DNA of 20,736 nucleotides from UBA9865 sp035647835. GTDB taxonomy: Bacteria > Bacillota > Dethiobacteria > Dethiobacterales > Dethiobacteraceae. Position 1 is the first letter of the stretch, and each line of letters opens with the position of its first letter. Location of the stretch: positions 1 to 20,736 of the forward strand of contig DASRMS010000169.1 in the NCBI GenBank assembly GCA_035647835.1. The letters are read 5' to 3'. Below, piece by piece: positions 1-7,087 of the stretch. Below the pieces are notes generated by a model that was not told the DNA's origin, did no database searches, and saw only the letters and a program-made list of their open reading frames with translations. Made by a program: the position numbers and the translations under genes.

Positions 1-399
1 CTGGCGATTGACAAGCACTGTGTTGGGCTGGGGTGAGGCCAGGGTATTGGCGAGCACCGCATCGTCAAAGACTAAATCGCCATGTAAAAGCAAGAGGTCA
101 GAGTTTAAATATTCCTTAGCCAAGAGGAGTGAATAAATGTAGTTGGTCGATGCATAGCGGGGGTTAGCAACATAGGTAACCTGCAGCTGGGGAAAATTGC
201 TTGTCAGATAGTCCTGCAGCTGCGGGGCAAAAGGACCCGTGGTGAGGATTAGTTCCTCCAGACCATACTTGAGCAGCTGTTGCAGCTGGCGGGAGATAAT
301 GGTCTCCTGCGGAGCTATTTCTACCAGGCATTTAGGTTTGTCGACTGTCTCTGCTTCCATCCGTCTACCAAGACCGGAGTTTAAAATTACTGCTTTCAT
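1..399 (-). CDS. LicC/PntC-like nucleotidyltransferase, 3' end outside window
   Basis: This is the N-terminal 133 residues of an NTP-transferase of the nucleotide-sugar pyrophosphorylase superfamily; the gene runs off the left edge. The protein begins MKAVILNSGLGRRM and continues with KPKCLVEI, the nucleotide-binding loop and lysine region of this fold. The later NPRYASTNYIYSL and LLLLHGDLVFD segments resemble choline-phosphate cytidylyltransferase LicC and aminoethylphosphonate cytidylyltransferase PntC, which carry a TN-x-YSL segment and an acidic metal-binding site. The start follows a GGGTGG ribosome site and lies 22 bases after the decarboxylase gene, so it is the last visible member of the phosphonate operon. 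By context it may activate a phosphonate with CTP, but an ordinary sugar-1-phosphate substrate cannot be excluded from the fragment. Confidence 0.8.
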   Translation of the reverse strand, partial: MKAVILNSGLGRRMEAETVDKPKCLVEIAPQETIISRQLQQLLKYGLEELILTTGPFAPQLQDYLTSNFPQLQVTYVANPRYASTNYIYSLLLAKEYLNSDLLLLHGDLVFDDAVLANTLASPQPNTVLVNRQ

Positions 400-421
400 T
401 GTTTCCACCCGCTTTCGTCTC

Positions 422-1555
422 TTAACGGCAACTTCTTAAAAATTTCATAAAAGCTGCTTTATTTTCTAAAGGTGTAGACTGGGGACGTCCTAAATCGGCA
501 CGGGCCCCTTTATTGATTTTAATTTCTAACAGCGCCGGACCGGGGCTCTCTTGGAGCACAGCCAGTTGGTCGCTGATTTCTTTTTTACTTTGGGCCTGCC
601 GGACCGTTTGGTAACCGCAGGCTTGCGCTATCGCCGGGATGTCAATCTGCTGGCCGACTGTCGGCTGTCCGCCCACGGAATCGTGGGCCCCATTATTTAA
701 AATGATGTGCTTAAGGTTAGTGGGGGCAGTACTGCCAATGATGGCCAGGCCGCCTAAATGCATCAGCAGGGCACCATCACCATCGAGACAATAGACATTA
801 GTCTGTGGTTTGGCTAACGCGATGCCTAAGGCAATTTGTGAGGCATGCCCCATGGAGCCGACTGTGAGAAAATCGTGCTCGTGGTCATGACCAAGGGCTT
901 GGCGGTACTCATAGAGTTCGCGCGAGGTTTTGCCGGTGGTGGAGACCACCACATCATGGGCGGTAAGCTGGGAGATGACCGTTTGCAGGGCCTCTTCTCT
1001 GTTTAAGGGGAAAGAGGTTGGCTGCTCGCTTTGCAGACGGTAGGGGGCAAAGGTGCCTTTTTCTACGACTAAGGCAAAAGGAGCCTGGTTAGTTGTCATG
1101 TAGATGGACGCTTCCTGGAGGACTGCTTGGGCCTCCGTGTCTGCCGCCGGCAGAATTGCGTATTTAATACCCAGCACCTCTAGTTGAGCTAGAGTGATTT
1201 GACCTTGTTTGGCATGCTGCGGTTCATCCTTGAGGCCCGGCTGGCCGCGCCAGCCCACGAGCAAAAGCAAGGGAATACTGTAGACTAAGGGGTCGATCAG
1301 GGAAGTGACGGGGTTGATGATGTTGCCGAGGCCGGAATTTTGCATATAGACCAAGCTGATTTGCTGCGTAGCCAGATAACGGCCGGCAGCAATGGCCACG
1401 GCGTTGCCTTCATTGGCAGCAATAATATTGCTGCTGGGCGTGGCATGGTCGGTCACGTAGGCACAGAAATCTTTTAAGAGCGAATCGGGGACACCGGTAA
1501 AATTGGCGATCCCCTGCTCCACCAGGGTGCGATAAAAAGCAGCTGGCTGCAACAT
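422..1555 (-). CDS. ppd: Phosphonopyruvate decarboxylase
   Basis: A 377-residue thiamine-diphosphate enzyme, the normal length for phosphonopyruvate decarboxylase (AepY/Fom2/BcpC family). It removes CO2 from phosphonopyruvate to give phosphonoacetaldehyde, which pulls the unfavourable PEP mutase reaction forward. The N-terminal pyrimidine domain has the catalytic glutamate in AANEGNAVA (E49). The C-terminal domain has the diphosphate-binding motif starting GDGALLM (about 259-265) and ending NNGAHDSVGGQPT (about 287-299), a close match to this family. The ATG begins one base after the stop codon of the PEP mutase gene. A G-rich ribosome site lies inside the end of that gene, so the two are translationally coupled. 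Cytoplasmic. The product is assigned with high confidence because the neighbouring mutase supplies its substrate. Confidence 0.95.
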   Translation of the reverse strand: MLQPAAFYRTLVEQGIANFTGVPDSLLKDFCAYVTDHATPSSNIIAANEGNAVAIAAGRYLATQQISLVYMQNSGLGNIINPVTSLIDPLVYSIPLLLLVGWRGQPGLKDEPQHAKQGQITLAQLEVLGIKYAILPAADTEAQAVLQEASIYMTTNQAPFALVVEKGTFAPYRLQSEQPTSFPLNREEALQTVISQLTAHDVVVSTTGKTSRELYEYRQALGHDHEHDFLTVGSMGHASQIALGIALAKPQTNVYCLDGDGALLMHLGGLAIIGSTAPTNLKHIILNNGAHDSVGGQPTVGQQIDIPAIAQACGYQTVRQAQSKKEISDQLAVLQESPGPALLEIKINKGARADLGRPQSTPLENKAAFMKFLRSCR

Positions 1556-1556
1556 C

Positions 1557-2855
1557 TTACATCCCCCCAGGAATGAGGGTGAGAATTTCTTTAATCGACA
1601 TTAAATCGTCATCGCATTCCAAAGCGCGCTCATGTTCAAGAATGGTGCAGGCTGCCTTTTGCATGGCAGGGTAGGCACTGCGAATCAGATGGTTAGCGTA
1701 AATTACCACATTAATGCCTGCATCCGCCAGCTCACTTTCGGTCACCTGATTGTAAGAGGTGGGCACCGCCACCAGAGGTACACGGTGGGCAAATTTAGCA
1801 TAAGCCTCGCAGAAAGCAAAGATTTCGGCGGGGTCTTTTTCCTTACTATGAATCATAATGGCATCGGCACCGGCGGCAATATAAGCCTGGGCGCGGGCTA
1901 AAGCGTCTGCCAGACCGGCTTTGAGAATCAGGCTTTCAATGCGGGCGATAATCATAAAGGACTCGGTGACTTGGGCTTTCTTGCCGGCGCTGATTTTATG
2001 GGCAAAGTTGTCGATGGTGTCCTGTGTTTGCTTAACTTCAGTGCCAAAGAGAGAGTTCTTTTTCAAACCAATTTTATCTTCAATAATGATGGCCGAGACA
2101 CCTAACCGCTCTAATGTTTTCACAGTAAAGACAAAATGCTCTTCCTGGCCGCCTGTATCGCCATCGAGAATAAGCGGTTTAGTGGTAACTTCGAGGATTT
2201 CGTTAATCGTGGTGAGACGGGAAGTTAAATCAACCAGTTCGATATCGGGTTTACCTTTGGCCGTGGAATCGCAGAGACTGCTTAACCACAGCGCATCAAA
2301 CTCCTTAATTTTGCCGTCTTGCTCCACTTTCGTCTTTTCTGCAATTAAAGCCGTTAGGCCGTTATGGGCTTCTAAAACCCGCACGGTGGGCTTAATTTCT
2401 AACAGCTGCCGCAGGCGGCGCATGCGAGCATTGGGCGTGGTGCCAATTTTATGCATGGCTTCGTCCAGCTGGGTAATGGAAATGCCTTCCGTGTATTCAA
2501 CTTCTACCAGTTGTCCGCCCCATTGCTGCAGTGCTTCTATCACCAGCTGGCGAATCACTTTTTGTTCGCCGTTGCGCCAGTCATCACCATGGACCACATA
2601 ATCCGGTTTTAGTTTTTCTAAATTCGGTACATAGTCCAGTGTTTCCTGGGGCATGACCTGAGCCACGCCTTTAATATTGGCAATGATCTCTTTACGCTCA
2701 TCATAGCTTAAAAGCGGGAAACGTTTATAGCTGGCAATGACTGCATCAGTAAGAATGCCCACGGTTACCTCCCCTAGTTTAGAGGCTTCCTGAATTACAT
2801 TAATATGACCGTGGTGAATGATATCGGCACTCATCGCTAAATATACTTTTTTCAT
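1557..2855 (-). CDS. pepM: PEP mutase fused to an N-terminal TagD-like cytidylyltransferase
   Basis: A 432-residue bifunctional protein; stand-alone PEP mutases are about 300 residues. Residues 1-135 form a nucleotidyltransferase of the glycerol-3-phosphate cytidylyltransferase type, with HHGH at 14-17, HGDDW near 89-93 and TEGISITQL near 122-130. Residues of about 150-430 are the PEP mutase, an isocitrate-lyase-superfamily barrel. They carry the diagnostic EDKIGLKKNS motif (259-268), which separates PEP mutase from relatives, and DGDTGG (231-236) in the metal site. The mutase converts phosphoenolpyruvate to phosphonopyruvate, the first step of almost all phosphonate pathways. The cytidylyltransferase half probably activates either the final phosphonate or glycerol-3-phosphate; its substrate is not readable from sequence. 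The start follows a GGGGG ribosome site. Confidence 0.95.
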   Translation of the reverse strand: MKKVYLAMSADIIHHGHINVIQEASKLGEVTVGILTDAVIASYKRFPLLSYDERKEIIANIKGVAQVMPQETLDYVPNLEKLKPDYVVHGDDWRNGEQKVIRQLVIEALQQWGGQLVEVEYTEGISITQLDEAMHKIGTTPNARMRRLRQLLEIKPTVRVLEAHNGLTALIAEKTKVEQDGKIKEFDALWLSSLCDSTAKGKPDIELVDLTSRLTTINEILEVTTKPLILDGDTGGQEEHFVFTVKTLERLGVSAIIIEDKIGLKKNSLFGTEVKQTQDTIDNFAHKISAGKKAQVTESFMIIARIESLILKAGLADALARAQAYIAAGADAIMIHSKEKDPAEIFAFCEAYAKFAHRVPLVAVPTSYNQVTESELADAGINVVIYANHLIRSAYPAMQKAACTILEHERALECDDDLMSIKEILTLIPGGM

Positions 2856-2892
2856 AGTTTTTCCCCCATGTTACTTTCTTTTTATCGTAGTT

Positions 2893-4029
2893 TTATAGGA
2901 TACTGGTTAACAGCTCTAGTAAGGCAGGCTTATCTACATCTACAGGGTTATTGTCCATCCGTCCCGGCGTATAAGATTGCTCTACTAAAGCGGGCAAGTC
3001 CTCGGCAGAAATCCCGTAATCACGCAGACGACCGGGGATAGCGGCTTGGGCGTAGATCGACTGGATCCACTCATTTAACTCGGCCGGAGAAGTGATGTGC
3101 AGCGCCGTAAACAGCTCTTCTTTTTCCACCAGCGCTTCTGCATTTTTCACTAACATGGCCCCCAGAGTCAGACTGACCGCCACACCGTGGTTAATCCCAT
3201 ACTGTAAAGTTAAAGGATAAGAAATGGAGTGACAAGCGGTAGTTTTGGTGTTGCTGAAAGCCAAGCCGGCATAAAGGCTGCCGTAAGCTACTTGGCTGCG
3301 CAAGTGCAAGTCCGTAGGGTTGTGGAGCAGGGGGCGCAAATGCTGGACAATCTGGCTGATGGCTTCCCGGGCATAAAGCCGCACAATTTCGTTGGTATTT
3401 TTAGACCAGTAGGCTTCCAGGGCATGACCCAGGGCATCTAAAGCTGAGGACGCCGTCATGGCTGGGGAAAGCTTTTGCGTCAAAACGGGGTCCACCAGGG
3501 CTAGTTGGGGATAGATGGTCACGTCGGCAATGGAATACTTCAAGCCGGCCTCTTGATCCCAGATGGTAGCCCACGGGGTTACTTCCGAGCCGGTACCGGC
3601 CGTAGTGGGTACTGCCCAGACAGGGCAGTTAGCCTGTGCTGCAGCTAGATAAGTTTTTTGCTGAATGGCCGTGCGCACATCGTCAACACTGGTGAGCTGC
3701 AGCTCTTTAAAAGCAGCCAGTGCTTTGGCTGTGTCGATCACACTGCCACCGCCCACAGCCAGGATGGCCTCACAGGCAAAGTGCTTGGTAGCCTCGTGGA
3801 GGCGGTAAATATCGGCCACATCAGGATTAGAGGGCACACTATCCTGCAGCAGCACCTCAATCCCCTGCAGCTGGGCCAGAATTTTGTCCAGGAAACCGGC
3901 AGCTTTTAAAGAACGGGCGCCGGTTAAGAGCAGCAGTCGCTGCACGCCGCTGGTTTGGACAATAGTTGTCAGCTGCTGCAGCGTGCCGACACCAAAGTGG
4001 ATTTTAACGGGATTATAGTAAGTAGCCAT
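2893..4029 (-). CDS. Iron-containing alcohol dehydrogenase, probable phosphonoacetaldehyde reductase
   Basis: A 378-residue group III (iron-dependent) alcohol dehydrogenase. It has the nucleotide-binding GGGSVIDTAKA (from residue 93), PTTAGTGSEVTPWA (from 141), and all four expected metal ligands: D198 and H202 in DALGHALEAYWS, H267 in ACHSISYP and H281 in GINHG. Next to PEP mutase and phosphonopyruvate decarboxylase, this family includes the PhpC-type enzymes that reduce phosphonoacetaldehyde to 2-hydroxyethylphosphonate. That is the most likely role here, because no aminotransferase for the alternative 2-aminoethylphosphonate route is visible. The function is inferred from context; the fold and cofactor site are seen directly. 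The start follows an AGGAAAGGAAG ribosome site. It lies 30 bases after the ABC ATPase gene and 37 bases before pepM. Confidence 0.85.
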   Translation of the reverse strand: MATYYNPVKIHFGVGTLQQLTTIVQTSGVQRLLLLTGARSLKAAGFLDKILAQLQGIEVLLQDSVPSNPDVADIYRLHEATKHFACEAILAVGGGSVIDTAKALAAFKELQLTSVDDVRTAIQQKTYLAAAQANCPVWAVPTTAGTGSEVTPWATIWDQEAGLKYSIADVTIYPQLALVDPVLTQKLSPAMTASSALDALGHALEAYWSKNTNEIVRLYAREAISQIVQHLRPLLHNPTDLHLRSQVAYGSLYAGLAFSNTKTTACHSISYPLTLQYGINHGVAVSLTLGAMLVKNAEALVEKEELFTALHITSPAELNEWIQSIYAQAAIPGRLRDYGISAEDLPALVEQSYTPGRMDNNPVDVDKPALLELLTSIL

Positions 4030-4059
4030 ATGGTTTGCTTCCTTTCCTGCTGTGGTGGG

Positions 4060-5589
4060 TTAGCTTGAAAGTCGTTGTTGCTGCTGTGCGGCCCGGGCGG
4101 CCATCACTTGGGCGGTATCCGCCTCGTAGAGGGCAATGGTTTCCTCCGGGTCCCCGATATGCATCACTTGACCTTTTTTCAGCCAGATGGCTTTAGTGCA
4201 GACTTTTTGCACAAAACTCATACTATGGGTAACGATCATTACCGCTTTGGCGGTATTGATCATTTCTTGAATACGGGCGCTGGCTTTTTCGTAAAAAGTT
4301 AAATCACCGGTAGCCAGGGCTTCATCAATAATAAAAATATCGGGTTCCAGCATGGTAGCAATACTAAAGCCTAGGCGCGAGACCATGCCGCTGGAATAAC
4401 TTTTAATGGGGTTCTCGATGAATTTTTCCAGACCGGAAAAATCAACAATGTCCTGATAGACAGCATCGACCTTTTTTTTGGACATCCCCAGCATCAGAGC
4501 GTTTAAATAGATATTATCGTGACCGGAAAGCTGTTTATTAAAGCCGGAACCAAAACTTAAGAGGGCGGAGACATCTCCTTTAGTCTCCAGGGTCCCCTCA
4601 TCCGGTTTGAGAATACCGCTTAAGATACTGCAGAGGGTGCTTTTGCCGGCGCCATTGGGACCAATAATGCCCACAATTTCACCTTGCTGCACCGTAAAAT
4701 TACAGTGGCGCAGCGCCCAAAAATCCCGCTCCGGCATTTTGTAGCAAAGACCCAGATCTTGGGCGGCGATGACCGTCTCTTCACCAGTTTTACTTGTCGT
4801 TTTTTGCAGCCGCAGTTTGCGCTTTTTTGGTGCCTGCTTAAGACCGCTTGTTTGTACCATCTGCCGGTATTGCTCACACACCTCCAGCGGGTCGCCTTCT
4901 GCCATTAAGCGGCCTTGGTCGATCCAGATGGCTTTAGTACAGTTCTCGGCAATAAAATTGATATCGTGGGAGACGATTAAGACAACTTTAGCTTTGCTCA
5001 CCATTTCTGTGGTGCGCGCCATCGCCCGTTGGTTAAATTCAGCATCACCGGTGCTAAGGGCTTCATCGAGCACGAGAATTTCCGGCTCTAACATGGTGGC
5101 AATACTAAAACCCAAACGAGCACGCATGCCGGAAGAATAACTTTTGATCGGTTGGTCAATAAAGTCCTGCAGACCAGCAAAGTCCACAATATCTTGAGAG
5201 ATCTCTTCCATGTGGCGGCGGGAAAAACCTAGCATCATGCCGTTTAAGAAAATATTTTCCCGACCGGTCAGCTCTTGATTAAAGCCGGTGCCCAATGACA
5301 GCAGGGCAGAGACTTCGCCGTTGACCCTAATAGTACCGAGGTCAGGGCGCAAGAGACGGGAAATGACACGGCAGAGAGTTGTTTTACCGGCGCCATTGGA
5401 GCCGATAATGCCGATGATGTCAGCGGCGGCCGCAGAAAAGCTAATCTCCCGCAGTGCCCAGAAATCACCTAGTTGGCCGCTGTTACCTAAAAAAAGCGAT
5501 TTAAAATCTTCCCGCTTGCGGCCTGCTTTATATTTGATGCCCACTTCAGTGGCTTGGACCAAAGGAGGCTGTTGGACTAATTTATGCAT
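4060..5589 (-). CDS. TagH-like ABC exporter ATPase with two tandem nucleotide-binding domains
   Basis: A 509-residue ATPase of the teichoic-acid/O-antigen exporter family containing two complete nucleotide-binding domains. Domain 1 has Walker A GSNGAGKTT (about 63-71), signature YSSGM (151-155) and Walker B ILVLDEA. Domain 2 has GPNGAGKST (about 310-318), YSSGM (398-402) and IFIIDEA. The halves match strongly along their length, which indicates internal duplication and fusion. TagH, RfbE and KpsT normally have one such domain per chain and dimerise, so this protein could form the ATPase pair alone. It would power export of a lipid-linked glycopolymer through the adjacent permease. The ATG at 5589 is preferred over the in-frame GTG at 5598 because AAAGGTGAG lies just before it; the GTG overlaps that ribosome site. 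Confidence 0.93.
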   Translation of the reverse strand: MHKLVQQPPLVQATEVGIKYKAGRKREDFKSLFLGNSGQLGDFWALREISFSAAAADIIGIIGSNGAGKTTLCRVISRLLRPDLGTIRVNGEVSALLSLGTGFNQELTGRENIFLNGMMLGFSRRHMEEISQDIVDFAGLQDFIDQPIKSYSSGMRARLGFSIATMLEPEILVLDEALSTGDAEFNQRAMARTTEMVSKAKVVLIVSHDINFIAENCTKAIWIDQGRLMAEGDPLEVCEQYRQMVQTSGLKQAPKKRKLRLQKTTSKTGEETVIAAQDLGLCYKMPERDFWALRHCNFTVQQGEIVGIIGPNGAGKSTLCSILSGILKPDEGTLETKGDVSALLSFGSGFNKQLSGHDNIYLNALMLGMSKKKVDAVYQDIVDFSGLEKFIENPIKSYSSGMVSRLGFSIATMLEPDIFIIDEALATGDLTFYEKASARIQEMINTAKAVMIVTHSMSFVQKVCTKAIWLKKGQVMHIGDPEETIALYEADTAQVMAARAAQQQQRLSS

Positions 5590-5600
5590 AGCTCTCACCT

Positions 5601-6377
5601 TTACAGTGCCTTAATGATTTTGTGTTCGTTCTGGTGATAAAAGGCCAAAAGTGCTGCCACCAAAGCTAAAGAGAATAAACCAATGATCATTAGTTTCTTT
5701 AGTTCCGGTGCTCCATTGTGCAGTAAGATATTACGATAGCTGGCCAAGATGGCGGAGATAGGATTGTACTTAACGATCCAGGAAAGGCGTGCCGGTAAGC
5801 GACCCCGCTCCCAAATCACAGGTGAGGCATAAAACCAAAGACGCATCACATGGGTGGTGATATTATCAATGTCGCGAATAAAGACACAAAGATAAGCAAT
5901 GATCAGGCCAATGGCCAGTAAAAAAAGAAACTGCACCAGCATCACCAGCGGTAACCATAAAAGATTGATGCCCGGCACGGTACGCGAGATCAGCAAATAA
6001 ATAATAATAATCAGCAGACCGAAGAAAAAATTAATTAGTTGTGACAAGGCTGTACCAATGGGGAAGATGGCTTTAGGTAAATAAACCTTGGAGACGATAC
6101 CAGACTGCGTCACAATTGATTTGGCGGAAGCATTAACAGTGGAACTAACCCAGCGCCAAGCGACCATGCCGACAACTAAAAAACCACCATAGTCGGGGCC
6201 GCCGCGGTTGAGGAGAATAACCATCAGAAAGTAGTAAATACCAATGCCCAAGAGGGGATCCAGCAGCCACCAAACATAACCCAGATAACTGTTGCGATGT
6301 TGTGCTTTAAGACCAGAGGTCACTAAATAAATCATCAGGTCTTTTCTTTTTTTTATTTCTTGCAGATATTGCAGCAT
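5601..6377 (-). CDS. TagG-like ABC-2 permease of a polysaccharide/teichoic-acid exporter
   Basis: A roughly 258-residue integral membrane protein of the ABC-2 family. It has the family's N-terminal cytoplasmic helix with TSGLKAQHRNSYLGYVWWLL and about six hydrophobic segments, including IYYFLMVILL, FFFGLLIIIIYLLI and FLFLLAIGLIIAYL. It also has RDIDNITTHVMRLWFYASPVIW, split here only by reading, which is typical of TagG/RfbA/KpsM permeases. It forms the membrane channel for lipid-linked polymer and works with the two-domain ATPase encoded 11 bases downstream. The start is uncertain. An in-frame TTG at 6401 would add eight residues but has only a weak ribosome site; the ATG at 6377 has AAGG about 12 bases upstream. 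A tandem repeat array lies immediately upstream. Confidence 0.9.
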   Translation of the reverse strand: MLQYLQEIKKRKDLMIYLVTSGLKAQHRNSYLGYVWWLLDPLLGIGIYYFLMVILLNRGGPDYGGFLVVGMVAWRWVSSTVNASAKSIVTQSGIVSKVYLPKAIFPIGTALSQLINFFFGLLIIIIYLLISRTVPGINLLWLPLVMLVQFLFLLAIGLIIAYLCVFIRDIDNITTHVMRLWFYASPVIWERGRLPARLSWIVKYNPISAILASYRNILLHNGAPELKKLMIIGLFSLALVAALLAFYHQNEHKIIKAL

Positions 6378-6435
6378 AGTTTTTACCAGCCTTTTTGTCA
6401 AGATATGTTCCGTGCCTGACCTGAGATGTTTTATA

Positions 6436-7085
6436 GGTCGGGCGCACAGAGTGACGCCCCTACGTGGGTTGCATTTGTAACGATGGCTTGATGCTTCATG
6501 TAGGGGCGAACTGCGTTCACCCGCACATTATTTGCCCCAGATGGTGAGACACGGGTTTTTATGGACATTTTATAGGTCGGGCGCACAGAGTGACGCCCCT
6601 ACGTAGGGTTGCATTTGTAACGATGGGTTGATGCTTCATGTAGGGGCGAACTGCGTTCGCCCGCACATTATTTGCCCCAGAGGCGAGGCACTGTTTTTAT
6701 GGACATTTTATCGGTCGGGCGCACAGAGTGACGCCCCTACGTGGGTCTGCATTTGTAACGATGGGTTGATGCTTCATGTAGGGGCGAACTGCGTTCGCCC
6801 GCACATTATTTGCCCCAGATGGTGAGACACGGGTTTTTATGGACATTTTATCGGTCGGGTGCACAGAGTGACGCCCCTACGTGGGTTGCATTTGTAACGA
6901 TGGTTTGATGCTTGTGTAGGGGCGAACTGCGTTCGCCCGCACATTATTTGCCCCAGATGGCGAGGCACGGGTTTTTATGGACATTTTATCGGTCGGGCGC
7001 ACAAGGTGACGCCCCTACGTGGGGTTGCATTTGTAACGATGGTTTGATGCTTCATGTAGGGGCGAACTGCGTTCGCCCGCACATT
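6436..7085. repeat. Tandem array of five ~139-bp units with paired hairpin arms
   Basis: Five units begin at about 6436, 6575, 6713, 6853 and 6991, giving a period of 138-140 bp. Each unit has a left arm (GGTCGGGCGCACAGAGTGAC, then GCCCCTACG), a middle of about 35 bp containing GCATTTGTAACGATGG, and a right arm (GTAGGGGCGAACTGCGTTCG, then CCCGCAC). Units are joined by a linker with TTTGCCCCAG and TTTTTATGGACATTTTAT. The right arm is a near inverted copy of the left, so each unit is a REP-like doublet in which each arm can also fold on itself (GGGCGAAC/GTTCGCCC). Single-base differences separate the copies. It fills the whole space between the LicD-like gene and tagG. Reading frames across it are artefacts. 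Confidence 0.95.
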
Positions 7086-7087
7086 TT

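Noticed and set aside
1921..2601. Long 226-codon plus-strand frame
   Set aside because: It is antisense to pepM, whose motifs are unmistakable, and its translation has no recognisable domain.
6373..6401. Minus-strand TTGACA-17-TATGCT promoter candidate at the start of tagG
   Set aside because: The -10 would overlap the likely ATG and transcription would begin inside the coding region; the match is probably chance from AT-rich coding sequence.
6628..6825. Plus-strand reading frame of 65 codons with an internally repeated amino-acid pattern
   Set aside because: It lies wholly inside the 139-bp tandem array; its repetition mirrors the DNA repeat, and it has no ribosome site or protein-like composition.
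6436..7085. Tandem array considered as a CRISPR
   Set aside because: Units are about 139 bp with nearly identical interiors, so there are no unique spacers, and no cas genes are present.
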